From positions 558,001 to 622,000 of the forward strand of contig JAUILN010000004.1 of the NCBI GenBank assembly GCA_030432695.1: 64,000 bases of DNA, given 5' to 3'. This stretch comes from a bacterium. Lineage in GTDB: Bacteria > Planctomycetota > UBA1135 > UBA2386. This document shows positions 37,901-45,168 of the stretch, piece after piece (position 1 is the first letter of the stretch; each line of letters starts with the position of its first letter). Under the pieces are notes generated by a model. That model was not told where the DNA came from, did not search any database, and saw only the letters and a program-made list of their open reading frames with translations. A program made the translations under genes and the position numbers.

Positions 37901-38205
37901 CGGCCCCGATCGACATGCCCGCCGGTTCCGACCGCGAGCACGTGTTCTCCTTCGAAGCGGGCGACGTCGAACTCCGCCTCGTCGACTCCACCAGCGCGCC
38001 GGTGGCCGAGCAGGACATGATCCTGCGCCTGCGCCCTGGCGAAGACAGAGGTGATCGCTGGTCCCTGAAGACCGACGCCGACGGCCGCGCCTCGATCACC
38101 GAGATCGAGCCCGGTCGTTGGACCGTGCTGCTCGGCGACGACGAACTCGGCCACGCGCAGGTCCAAGCCGGCCAGACCGCCCGCGTTGAGATCCAGATCC
38201 GCTGA
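34936..38205 (+). CDS. Membrane-tethered ECF sigma factor fused to extracytoplasmic carboxypeptidase-regulatory-like region
   Basis: The 1089-residue product has three parts. Residues of about 12-92 are sigma region 2 (DDVAQECFLRLA, GWLHRVATNVSISALR), and 118-172 are region 4 (LPDELRAVVVAHFLEGRSQR, then a helix-turn-helix ELGLGDRTVGYRIHKGIERL). A hydrophobic section follows, with the clearest membrane helix at about 234-252 (AVLAVATALLVIVVGG). Residues 260-1089 are prealbumin-like modules with TGTVVDPAGRGIEGVIVD, DAQGRFVI, IELRVVEEGTGVPVEHFGLR and an HPGG turn, related to family A proteins at 12.9-18.5 kb. By topology, the sigma domain is cytoplasmic and the rest outside. Sigma-70 members with C-terminal extensions are known in planctomycetes; I infer that the outer part senses a signal and release of the sigma domain needs proteolysis or a conformational change. 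Start: ATG 34936; no strong ribosome site. Confidence 0.9.
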   Translation: MTTTDRTLLARWTRDGDAQAFAELMDRHARMVLGVCRRILGDANTADDVAQECFLRLAHAEYGPRSNVAGWLHRVATNVSISALRAARERPVPVADLEPPESATPWLSEWRELEPHVDAAIAELPDELRAVVVAHFLEGRSQRELGRELGLGDRTVGYRIHKGIERLRKRLAARGIRVERDALAAVLVALPAPEVVPVAWSASLGKLALAGPHALGGAAAVATVGWAVAGSTKAVLAVATALLVIVVGGLWNAARERVIDPAVVGSSASESGEAGSEGQGPERGAESRRVAVDVEPDRDDSTAAAGVVADVVAVVGRCVDADGEEGVADCEVVVRPLIRDEEIERAALFGWSAPENWERRGVSGVDGRFAVELEPGHGYVRVEFTPRVGLPWGLFVQRPMGGEPLDLGEVRMIGGAVLPRIRVENSAGAPELDVELKLVRGNGPELFDRATRASVLSVVELPASDRSGVVRGPERILPGSWQFGCAQRDLVAGEMFELPTDAEELVVVLRPLAEMERITGTVVDPAGRGIEGVIVDRAGQGIDERFETDAQGRFVILQMEKFLGGEQLVLAMKPGWQSTYSESQVPWGTDDLRLVMQPAREIELRVVEEGTGVPVEHFGLRVQSGQRQSLDPRGLEEELMGVQDHPGGIMRLPVDDGAQRILIEPQDPQHGLPAPLDLYVSDAIQTVFVVEVPRMTERSFEVTDAAGSPVVGSTLSVVVGAPDSRWQWMRGKGTIGGQSFTFRDGWQPRPLRVFGLGTTDAGGRVVAPVPLGQAARVLVRGADHMPFDRVAWDLASEPDPIPVVITTGGTLIGNLEPPELIAGYRRLAGLDPVGTDGIGHPAVQLVGEGEPNQEPVFPARPIPLPAPGEPFRIEHVPPGPWRLRLTGMVGRPGGGGRLESSDVAEVPVVGEGEVREMLLDLSAHVPARLRGRVLVNGVPAQRVLVWTERSESSAGRGVIGTRLSLDAEGRFDHMQLPGSMRVSTDYLWSAPIDMPAGSDREHVFSFEAGDVELRLVDSTSAPVAEQDMILRLRPGEDRGDRWSLKTDADGRASITEIEPGRWTVLLGDDELGHAQVQAGQTARVEIQIR

Positions 38206-38214
38206 CGCAACCGG

Positions 38215-38252
38215 AGTTTTTCCAACCGGTGCCAGGCACCAGTTGGAAAGAC
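38215..38252. repeat. Palindromic element copy B (TTTTCCAAC arm)
   Basis: Arms AGTTTTTCCAAC and GTTGGAAAGACT pair with one mismatch around CGGTGCCAGGCACCA. It begins 10 bases after the sigma gene's stop and ends 26 bases before the thiol peroxidase start. Arm sequence differs from copy A, but the core is kept and the arms still pair. Confidence 0.85.
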
Positions 38253-38277
38253 TCGGCTACGCTCCGCCGCCAATCCC

Positions 38278-38781
38278 ATGGCCAACATCACTCTCAAGGG
38301 CAATCCCATCCACACCTCCGGCGACCTCCCGGCCGTCGGCAGTGCGGCTCCCGACTTCACGCTGACCAACAACGATCTCGGCACGATCTCCAAGGCCGAC
38401 CTCGCCGGTCAGAACGTGATCCTCAACATCTTCCCGAGCATCGACACCGGCGTGTGTGCGACCTCGGTCCGCACCTTCCACCAGAAGGCTGCGTCGGCGG
38501 CGAACACCACGGTGCTGTGCGTTTCGAAGGACCTGCCGTTCGCGATGAAGCGCTTCTGCGGCGCCGAGGGCATCGACAAGGTGCAGACCGCGAGCGCGTT
38601 CCGCGGCTCCGACTTCGGCGCCGACTACGGCGTGACGATGACCGACGGCCCGCTCGCCAACCTGTTGGCCCGCGCGGTGGTGGTCTTCGACGGCAGCGGC
38701 AAGGTGGTGCACACCGAGCTGGTGCCGGAGATCGCGCAGGAGCCGGACTACGACGCGGCGCTGGGCGCGGTCGGCGGCTGA
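38278..38781 (+). CDS. tpx: Thiol peroxidase (Tpx-type atypical 2-Cys peroxiredoxin)
   Basis: The 167-residue product has the full Tpx signature: KGNPIHTSGDLPAVGSAAPD at the start, NIFPSIDTGVCATSVRTFHQ with the peroxidatic Cys60, and CVSKDLPFAMKRFC with the resolving Cys94, spaced 34 residues on as in the family. The late VVFDGSGKVVHTELVPEI block is also typical. It reduces hydroperoxides, with thioredoxin restoring the disulfide, in the cytoplasm. It sits alone between hairpin copies B and C. No regulator site was recognised. Length and motifs are normal and there is no odd feature. Confidence 0.95.
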   Translation: MANITLKGNPIHTSGDLPAVGSAAPDFTLTNNDLGTISKADLAGQNVILNIFPSIDTGVCATSVRTFHQKAASAANTTVLCVSKDLPFAMKRFCGAEGIDKVQTASAFRGSDFGADYGVTMTDGPLANLLARAVVVFDGSGKVVHTELVPEIAQEPDYDAALGAVGG

Positions 38782-38794
38782 GCGCAGACCGGGC

Positions 38795-38832
38795 AACGTT
38801 TACAACGCGTGCCTGGCACCGGTTGTAAAAGT
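38795..38832. repeat. Palindromic element copy C (TTTACAAC arm)
   Basis: Reads as the exact reverse complement of copy A over 38 bases, including its flanks (AACGTTTACAAC at left, GTTGTAAAAGT at right). It lies between the stops of the convergent tpx and DUF1549 genes. Copies A and C bracket the sigma and tpx genes in inverted orientation. Confidence 0.85.
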
Positions 38833-38857
38833 CGCGGCGGCTAGGAGGACGTGCCTC

Positions 38858-41800
38858 CTACCGGTTGAACAGGAATGCCGGGCTGTTGGCCAACGACCAC
38901 GCCAGGTCCTGCGTCGCCGCCTCGCGCAGCGGTGCGCGCCACGCAGCGGCCTGCTTCAGGTAGTGACGGTGCAGGACCGCGAGCTGCTCGGGGGTCCGCT
39001 CGGCCGCGGGCGTGCGCACGACCGCGAGGAGTTCGTCGTCGAGACCGCCGTGGCGGATCGGTCGGTCGCTGTCGGTGACCTGCACGCGGAAGCGGCCGAG
39101 CACGTGCTGGCCGCCGTAGGGGAAGGTCATCCTGAGCGCGATCAGGTGGCCGCCGGGTGGCGGAGTGGCTGCGTCGCTCGCGGTCTCGACCACCAGCACG
39201 TGGCGTTTGCCGGCCTCGGGATGCAGCGCCCAGCCGTCGTCTTCCGGGGTCAGGGCCTTCTCCGCCGGATAGTTCTGCTGGCTGAAGTCAGCAGTTGCAG
39301 TGGTGAGCTGCAGTGGGCGAGACTTCGTCGCGTCGGCCAGCGGGATGAGCTGGGCCGAGAGGTGGCCGAGCACGAAGTTGCCGCTGCCGGCGCGGCCGGG
39401 ACCGTTCTTGGGCAGCGACTCGTGCGGCAGCACCTCGAGGCGCAGGCCGTGGATCGGCCAGACGTCGGTGAAGACCGTCGCCGTGTAGACGTCCTTGTCG
39501 GGCGCCTCACCGCCGGCGACCACCGAGCCGTCGTCCAGGCGAGTGAACGGCACCCCGCTGTCGGCGCGGACCGTGCCGAGTTCGGCCTCGTGCCACGCCG
39601 TCTCGCGCAGCGCGCCGGCCCAGGCCTCGAACTCCTGGCGGAACCGGTTGCGCTCCTCGGGCGGCAGGGCATCGACCGTGCCCGGGTCGTCGGGATCGAC
39701 GGTGGGGGCGATCGCCGCCAGTTCGGCGTCACTCGGCGGACGGCTGAGGAAGCGGAGGTACAGCTCGCGGACGATGCGGCGTGGGTCGCTCTCGGCCGCG
39801 GCGAGTTCCACCACCTCGTTGCCGGGGTCGCGGACCGCCTCGGCGAAGGTCGGCCCGTTGACCATGCTCAGCGCCTGGCCGAGCGATAGCCCGTCCGCGC
39901 GTTCGCACTCGCAGACGCTCTCGCGCGCGGGCCGGCCGAACAGGTCGAGGAAGCCGTCGCCCGCCTTCACGCCGGGATCGATCAGGTCGCGCGCGCGGGT
40001 GCCGGGCCGCGTGCCGGCGATGCGCGGCTCGGAGCCGGTCGCCTGGTGGACCACGTCGAACAGGACCTCGGCCGGTAGCCGTCGCGGGATCGCGCGGGCG
40101 AAGTGCGTGTCGTCGTCGGCGTTCCACCGGTTGGGGCGGACGCTGCGCTGGTAGGTGCGGGTCTTGCAGATCGTCGCGATCAGCCGGCGCACGTCGAAGC
40201 CCGAGTCGATGAAGTCGCGAGTGAGCTGGTCGAGGAGCACCGGATGGCTCGGCGGATTGCCGGCCCGGATGTCGTCGACCGGTTCGATCAGGCCACGGCC
40301 GAGCAGGTAGCTCCAGATCCGGTTCACGTAGCTCTTCGCGAACAGCGGGTTCTCGGGTGCCGTGAGCCAGGCGGCGAGACGCTCGCGGTGGGTCGCGTCG
40401 GCGGGCAGCGAACCGTCGTGCTGGAACGGGAACGACGGACCGTAGCTGCGGCCGTCGGGGTCCTGCACCGTGGGGACCCGCGCGGGATCGGCCTTGCCGA
40501 GGTCGCCGATGCGCTCCTCGACCGTCGGCGCCTGCTGGTCCTTCGGCGCGTCGATGGCCTTCGGCATCCGGCCGCGGCCTGCCACGTCCTCGCGCTTCAC
40601 GTCGGCGAACACCGCGGCCAGCGACCAGTGCTGGGCTTGCGTCCACTTCTCGAAGGGATGGTCGTGGCACTTGTTGCAGTTGAAGCGCACGCCGAGGAAC
40701 AGCTGCGTGGTCGCCTCCATCGCCGCGTCGGGTTCCCGGTGGATCTTGTGGAACGCGGTCGGCGGGTCGTCCCAGGTGGAACCCGAGCTGGCGATCAGGT
40801 CGCGGACGAAGGCGTCGTAGGGGCGGTTGCTGGCGATCTGCTGCTTGATCCAGCCGTGCAGTCGGCGCGCGCCTTCCTGGCTCAGGTACTTCGGATTGAC
40901 CTGGAGCAGGTCGGCCTGGCGGTTGGTCCAGTGCTCGACGAACGCGGTGGAGCCGAGCAGGCGGTCGACGACCTCGTCGCGCTTGGTCCGCTCGGCGCGC
41001 GTGTCGAGGAGGAAGGTCTCGACATCGGCCATCGTCGGCAGGAGGCCGGTGAGGTCGAGGTGGATGCGGCGCAGGAATTCGGCGTCGCTGCAGGTCTCGC
41101 TCGGCAGGGTCTTGATGGTCTCGAGGCGGGCGTCGACGAGTTCGTCGATCCAGCCGTTCTGCGCCACGGGCTGCCAATGGAAGCCCTCGCGGTCGCCCAT
41201 CACGAACAGCCGCGTCGCCGCGTAGGCACCCTGGTAGCGGGCCAGCACCGCGGCCTCGCCGCGGCGCTTCGCGGTCACCAACCCGCCGTCGTCGATGTCG
41301 AGGACCTCGACGTTGGCGGTCTCGAGGAAGGCGTGCTCGGTGACGTCGCGGACGCTGCCGTCGGAGAAGGTCGCGTGCACCGCGAACTGCTGCTCGCTGC
41401 CGGGTCCCTTCAGCGTGGGATCGCTCGGGAAGACCTCGAGGCCGGTGACGGTCACCGGCTCGGGCTCGAGCGTGGCGCCGCCGGCGACCCAGTCGCGGAT
41501 CAGCGCGTAGTCGGGCTCGCTGCGGTCGAGCAGCTTGCCGCCCTCGTGCGGCACTGCGCCGAGCGGCTTGAGCAGGAACAGCGACTCGGCCGGGGCGGTC
41601 GGGTCGAAGCGGCGGCCGGCGAGGTCGTCGGTCAGCGCGCGGTGGTCGGCGAGCGGGTCGTAGCCGCGCAGGCTGAGCTGGAAGCCGTTCTGGCCCTCGG
41701 CGCTGCCGTGGCAGGTGCCGGTGTTGCAGCCGAGGCGAGTGAGTGCCGGTTGGACGTGCTCGGCGAAGCCGGGTTCGAACTCTGTGGTGGGTTCGAACGC

Positions 41801-42151
41801 GAAGTCGAGGCCGGCGCTCTGGCCGGCGAAGTGGGCGACGGCCCGGGTGTGCAGGGACTCGGAAGTCGTCGGGTCGGCGCAGCGGATCCTGCCACGCTCG
41901 TCGATCGTCAGCTGGCTGCCCTGCAGATCCCACTCCACGTAGCGGGTGACGTCGACGCGGCTCCCGTCGGGATGGACGGCCGTGACCAGCAGCTGACTGG
42001 AGGCGTAGCGGTGGGGGAGGTGAACGTGCTCGGGGAAGACTTCGAGGCGGATCGCCGGGGCGGACGTGGGGCGGGCGACCTGGGTGGCGGTCGCGCCGGC
42101 GAGTAGGAGCGCGAGCGCGGTGGTCACCGCGGGGAGCGAGGCGCGGTTCAT
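38858..42151 (-). CDS. Planctomycete DUF1549/DUF1553 cytochrome-like protein
   Basis: The 1097-residue exported product has an N-terminal signal, an Ig-like segment (RLEVFPEHVHLPHRYASSQL), then RLGCNTGTCHGSAEGQNG with a C-x4-C-H (Cys142, Cys147, His148), a second Ig-like segment (VTGLEVFPSDPTLKGPGS), then DUF1549 with DEFL-like DAEFLRRIHLDLTGLLPT, FLGVRFNCNKCHDHPFEKW (a C-x2-C-H) and DUF1553 ending near LAWSLANSPAFLFNR. This is the family often found in pairs with DUF1501 proteins across planctomycetes. The reaction is unknown; haem binding is suggested by the CxnCH motifs. Start is ATG 42151, overlapping the upstream stop by four bases (ATGA), so translation is probably coupled. Confidence 0.9.
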   Translation of the reverse strand: MNRASLPAVTTALALLLAGATATQVARPTSAPAIRLEVFPEHVHLPHRYASSQLLVTAVHPDGSRVDVTRYVEWDLQGSQLTIDERGRIRCADPTTSESLHTRAVAHFAGQSAGLDFAFEPTTEFEPGFAEHVQPALTRLGCNTGTCHGSAEGQNGFQLSLRGYDPLADHRALTDDLAGRRFDPTAPAESLFLLKPLGAVPHEGGKLLDRSEPDYALIRDWVAGGATLEPEPVTVTGLEVFPSDPTLKGPGSEQQFAVHATFSDGSVRDVTEHAFLETANVEVLDIDDGGLVTAKRRGEAAVLARYQGAYAATRLFVMGDREGFHWQPVAQNGWIDELVDARLETIKTLPSETCSDAEFLRRIHLDLTGLLPTMADVETFLLDTRAERTKRDEVVDRLLGSTAFVEHWTNRQADLLQVNPKYLSQEGARRLHGWIKQQIASNRPYDAFVRDLIASSGSTWDDPPTAFHKIHREPDAAMEATTQLFLGVRFNCNKCHDHPFEKWTQAQHWSLAAVFADVKREDVAGRGRMPKAIDAPKDQQAPTVEERIGDLGKADPARVPTVQDPDGRSYGPSFPFQHDGSLPADATHRERLAAWLTAPENPLFAKSYVNRIWSYLLGRGLIEPVDDIRAGNPPSHPVLLDQLTRDFIDSGFDVRRLIATICKTRTYQRSVRPNRWNADDDTHFARAIPRRLPAEVLFDVVHQATGSEPRIAGTRPGTRARDLIDPGVKAGDGFLDLFGRPARESVCECERADGLSLGQALSMVNGPTFAEAVRDPGNEVVELAAAESDPRRIVRELYLRFLSRPPSDAELAAIAPTVDPDDPGTVDALPPEERNRFRQEFEAWAGALRETAWHEAELGTVRADSGVPFTRLDDGSVVAGGEAPDKDVYTATVFTDVWPIHGLRLEVLPHESLPKNGPGRAGSGNFVLGHLSAQLIPLADATKSRPLQLTTATADFSQQNYPAEKALTPEDDGWALHPEAGKRHVLVVETASDAATPPPGGHLIALRMTFPYGGQHVLGRFRVQVTDSDRPIRHGGLDDELLAVVRTPAAERTPEQLAVLHRHYLKQAAAWRAPLREAATQDLAWSLANSPAFLFNR

Positions 42152-43605
42152 CGTAGGTCTCCTGGGCCTGCCGCGTCGGCGGGGTTCTGCAGGGGCACGG
42201 CCACGGTGCTGCTCAGCACCGCGCCGGTCTTTGCATCGAGCAACGTCAGGCTTCCAGCGCGCCCGACGACCGCGAGCCGAGCGCCGTCGGGCGACAGCGC
42301 GAGGCCGTAGGCCGGTTCGGGGAGATCGCGGGTCCACAGCGTGGTGGGCTCGCCGCGCATCTCCTTGCCGTCGTTCTCGGTGACGGCCGGAATCGCGTAG
42401 CCGCGGACCACCGCGCGCGTGCCGCCGACGCTGCACACCGCGAACGCCGCGGTGCCGTTGGCCGACCACTCCAGATCGAAGACCCGGCCGGGCAACGCCT
42501 CGAGGGTGTGGATGCGGTTGAAGTCGTCGCCGATGACCCGCTTCTGTTCCCGGTACATCCGGAACACGCCCGGTGCGCCATCGGCGCCGGCCACCAGCAG
42601 CTCGTCGCGCATCGGACGGCGATCGACCGCGATCAGTCCACCCTTCAGCGCACCCGGCGTGATGCTGGTGATGTTATCGATGAACTGCTGGGTCTCGACC
42701 TTGGTGAGCTTCATCGAGCGGTCGCGGCCGACGGTCACCAGGTGCGAGCCGTCGGTGGACCAGCAGGTGTCGAGGACCCAGTCGTCGTGCGCGCCCTGGA
42801 ACAGGATCCGTTCCCCGGTCGTGGCGTCCACGGTGCGCACCACGGTGTCGGCGGCGCCGAAGGCGATCTGCGTGCCGTCCGGCGACCACGAGACGCCGAA
42901 CAGGCAGTCGTCGGTGAATCGGCTCGCGAACACGCGCGCGCCGCTGCGCAGGTCCCAGGCGAGGACCTCGCCGAAGCGGGCCGGGGAACCGCCGACCGCG
43001 GCGAGGCGGGTGCCGTCGGGGGAGATGGCGAGGGCTTCGAGGCGGGCGGAGTCGCAGCGCAGTCGGTGGGCGATCTCGCGGAGGGTGCCGCTTACCACGC
43101 GGTGCACCACGACCTCGCCGCGGCCGGGGACGGCCAGCAGGCTCGCGCCGGGGGTGCTTGGGTCGGGCGCCCACGCCACGTCGGTGAGCACCGGCGCCAC
43201 CGCGTAGGTCTCGGGGGCCTCGGTGACCGGGATCTCGACGTCGAAGTCGTGGGGCGCGCCGGCTGTGATCCAGCGCGCCAGCAGCGCGACCTGGGTGTCG
43301 CTGAGCGGGTCGCCGTCCTCGGGCATCGCTGGCGGAGCGCCGTCGCGCGGCAGCAGGACCTCGTGCAGCAGGCTCGCCCCGACGTCGCCCGGCACCACGA
43401 TCGGATCGGTGCCTTCGATGCCCGCGAGGATCGACGCGTGCGAGGTGAGGATCACGTCGCCCTTGGCCTTGCCCTCGCGGTGGCAGCCGGCGCAGTGCTC
43501 CTGCAGCATCGGCAGGATGTCGCGGCCGAAGCTCGGCACCGGTGCGTCGTCCTGCGCCGCGAGCGCGGTCGTCAGCGCGAACAGGAGCAGCAGGGGGCGC
43601 CTCAT
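42148..43605 (-). CDS. Planctomycete cytochrome c (PSCyt1-like) with WD40 propeller
   Basis: The 485-residue product has a signal peptide ([16 protein letters not shown]), then [20 protein letters not shown], where C38-A-G-C41-H42 is a c-type haem site of the planctomycete cytochrome C domain, ending at [16 protein letters not shown]. From about residue 130 the chain is a WD40-like propeller: [55 protein letters not shown] and [19 protein letters not shown]. It is exported and probably forms an electron-carrying complex with the neighbours. It overlaps both neighbours by four bases, so all three genes are one operon. Confidence 0.9.
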   Translation of the reverse strand: MRRPLLLLFALTTALAAQDDAPVPSFGRDILPMLQEHCAGCHREGKAKGDVILTSHASILAGIEGTDPIVVPGDVGASLLHEVLLPRDGAPPAMPEDGDPLSDTQVALLARWITAGAPHDFDVEIPVTEAPETYAVAPVLTDVAWAPDPSTPGASLLAVPGRGEVVVHRVVSGTLREIAHRLRCDSARLEALAISPDGTRLAAVGGSPARFGEVLAWDLRSGARVFASRFTDDCLFGVSWSPDGTQIAFGAADTVVRTVDATTGERILFQGAHDDWVLDTCWSTDGSHLVTVGRDRSMKLTKVETQQFIDNITSITPGALKGGLIAVDRRPMRDELLVAGADGAPGVFRMYREQKRVIGDDFNRIHTLEALPGRVFDLEWSANGTAAFAVCSVGGTRAVVRGYAIPAVTENDGKEMRGEPTTLWTRDLPEPAYGLALSPDGARLAVVGRAGSLTLLDAKTGAVLSSTVAVPLQNPADAAGPGDLR

Positions 43606-45038
43606 GCGAACAGCTCCTGCACCGGTTCGCCCTTCACCAGGTCGCGCGGCTGGTTGAGGTGGTTGAAGACGATGGTCTTCGGGTCGATGCCGACCGCGTG
43701 GTAGATCGTCGCCAGCAGGTCGTTGGGGTGGACCGGGTCGGAGAGCGGTGCCGAGCCGGTGGCGTCGGACTCACCGTGGACGTGGCCGCGCTTGATGCCC
43801 GCGCCTGCCACCGCTGCGGTGAAGCAGTACGGCCAGTGGTCGCGGCCGTCGGCGTCGTTGTTGTTGCCCGACGTGCTGAGGCCCATCCGCGGGCTGCGGC
43901 CGAACTCGCCGACCGCGACCACCAGCGTGTCCTCGAGCATGCCCTTCTGGTCGAGGTCCTCGATCAGCGTCGCGAACGCCGGGTCGAAGCGCGGGGCGGC
44001 GTCTTCCTTCATGCGCTTGGGCAGGCCGACGTGGCAGTCCCAGGAGTGGCGGTCGCTGTTGGCCTGCTTGGGCCAGTTGACCTGGACGAAGCGGGTGCCG
44101 GCCTGGACGAAGCGGCGGGCCATCAACAGGCTCTGGCCGAAGGTGGTGCGGCCGTAGCGGTCGCGGAGCTCGTCGGGCTCCTGCGCGAGTTCGAAGGCCT
44201 CGCGGGCCTTGCCCGAGATCACCAGCTCGAGGGCCTGCTGGGAGTACTCGTCGAGGCCCTGTTCGGCGACGGCCTGCTCGAGGCCGGGCATCTGCGCGTC
44301 GATCAGCTTGCGCAGGCGGTCGCGGCGTTCCAGTCGCGCGATCGACAGCTCGGGCCGCAGCGCGAGATCGTCGGCGCGGACCCGGTCCATCTTGGTCTCG
44401 TCGAAGTCGTTGCCCGGCGGGTAGAGGACGTAGGGGTCGTAGGCCCGGCCGAGGAACCCCGCGGTGCCCGCCTTGCCGATCACGTTGCTCTCCTGCAGCG
44501 GCCGCGGCATCTGCACGAACGCCAGGGTCGGCTCCTCCGGTGGCCGCAGCTTGATGATGTTGCTGCCGAGGTTCGGGAAGTCCTTCGGCGAGGGCGGTTC
44601 GAGCTGGCCGCTGGGGCTGACCTTGTCGGCGGTGTAGCCGGTCAGCATCTGGTAGTGGGCGGCGGTGTGGTTGAACAACCCGTTGGGCGAGTAGCTCATC
44701 GAGCGGATCAACGTGAGCCGGTCGGTGACCTCGGCGATCCGCGGCAGCAGCTCGGTGACCTCCATGCCCTTCACCCGGCTCGGGATCATGCCGAACTTCG
44801 AGCGCACGTCGGACGGCGCGTCGGGCTTCGGGTCCCAGAGGTCGAGGTGGCTCGGTCCGCCCTGCAGGAAGATCAGGATCACCGACTTCGCGCGGCCGAA
44901 GGACGGCGGGCGGAGGATGGGTGAGGTGCGGGCCAACGCGCCGAGGCGCAGCAGGTCGGCGCCGGCGAGACCGAACAGCGAGCCGCCGCCGATCCGGAGG
45001 ATCTCGCGGCGGGAGGGGTGGGGAGGGAGAGCGGGCAT
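43602..45038 (-). CDS. DUF1501 sulfatase-like protein with Tat-type leader
   Basis: The first gene of the three-gene operon. The product is 478 residues from ATG 45038 and begins [20 protein letters not shown], a twin-arginine leader followed by a hydrophobic helix. Then [34 protein letters not shown] and [19 protein letters not shown], and [10 protein letters not shown] are DUF1501 landmarks, an alkaline-phosphatase/sulfatase-like fold. The family's usual partner is the DUF1549/DUF1553 protein found two genes on. Tat export means the protein may fold around a metal before export. Substrate unknown. The upstream region holds a hairpin doublet (45059-45141) shared with a divergent oxidoreductase gene. 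Confidence 0.9.
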   Translation of the reverse strand: MPALPPHPSRREILRIGGGSLFGLAGADLLRLGALARTSPILRPPSFGRAKSVILIFLQGGPSHLDLWDPKPDAPSDVRSKFGMIPSRVKGMEVTELLPRIAEVTDRLTLIRSMSYSPNGLFNHTAAHYQMLTGYTADKVSPSGQLEPPSPKDFPNLGSNIIKLRPPEEPTLAFVQMPRPLQESNVIGKAGTAGFLGRAYDPYVLYPPGNDFDETKMDRVRADDLALRPELSIARLERRDRLRKLIDAQMPGLEQAVAEQGLDEYSQQALELVISGKAREAFELAQEPDELRDRYGRTTFGQSLLMARRFVQAGTRFVQVNWPKQANSDRHSWDCHVGLPKRMKEDAAPRFDPAFATLIEDLDQKGMLEDTLVVAVGEFGRSPRMGLSTSGNNNDADGRDHWPYCFTAAVAGAGIKRGHVHGESDATGSAPLSDPVHPNDLLATIYHAVGIDPKTIVFNHLNQPRDLVKGEPVQELFA

Positions 45039-45058
45039 GGTGGAGGCGCCAACCAAAG

Positions 45059-45095
45059 TCTGTCGTGGTTGGTGCCAGGCACGGACCACGACAGA
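45059..45095. repeat. Palindromic element copy D1 (CTGTCGTGGT arm)
   Basis: Arms TCTGTCGTGGT and ACCACGACAGA are perfectly complementary around GGTGCCAGGCACGG. First half of a doublet in the divergent region between the DUF1501 gene and the oxidoreductase gene; it starts 21 bases upstream of the DUF1501 start. Confidence 0.9.
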
Positions 45096-45104
45096 AACCG
45101 GAAG

Positions 45105-45141
45105 TCTGTCGTAGTTGGTGCCTGGCACCGACTACGACAGA
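45105..45141. repeat. Palindromic element copy D2 (CTGTCGTAGT arm)
   Basis: Arms TCTGTCGTAGT and ACTACGACAGA are perfectly complementary around TGGTGCCTGGCACCG. The centre base is T here and A in D1, so the doublet is an inverted pair. Its end is 28 bases before the oxidoreductase ATG. Confidence 0.9.
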
Positions 45142-45168
45142 TCCGAGTGTAGCATCGCGGCCCGCGCC

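Noticed and set aside
34811..38832. Copies A and C as ends of a composite transposon carrying the sigma and tpx genes
   Set aside because: No transposase, no target-site duplication seen, and further copies of the same family lie between and beyond them, so they are probably dispersed repeats.
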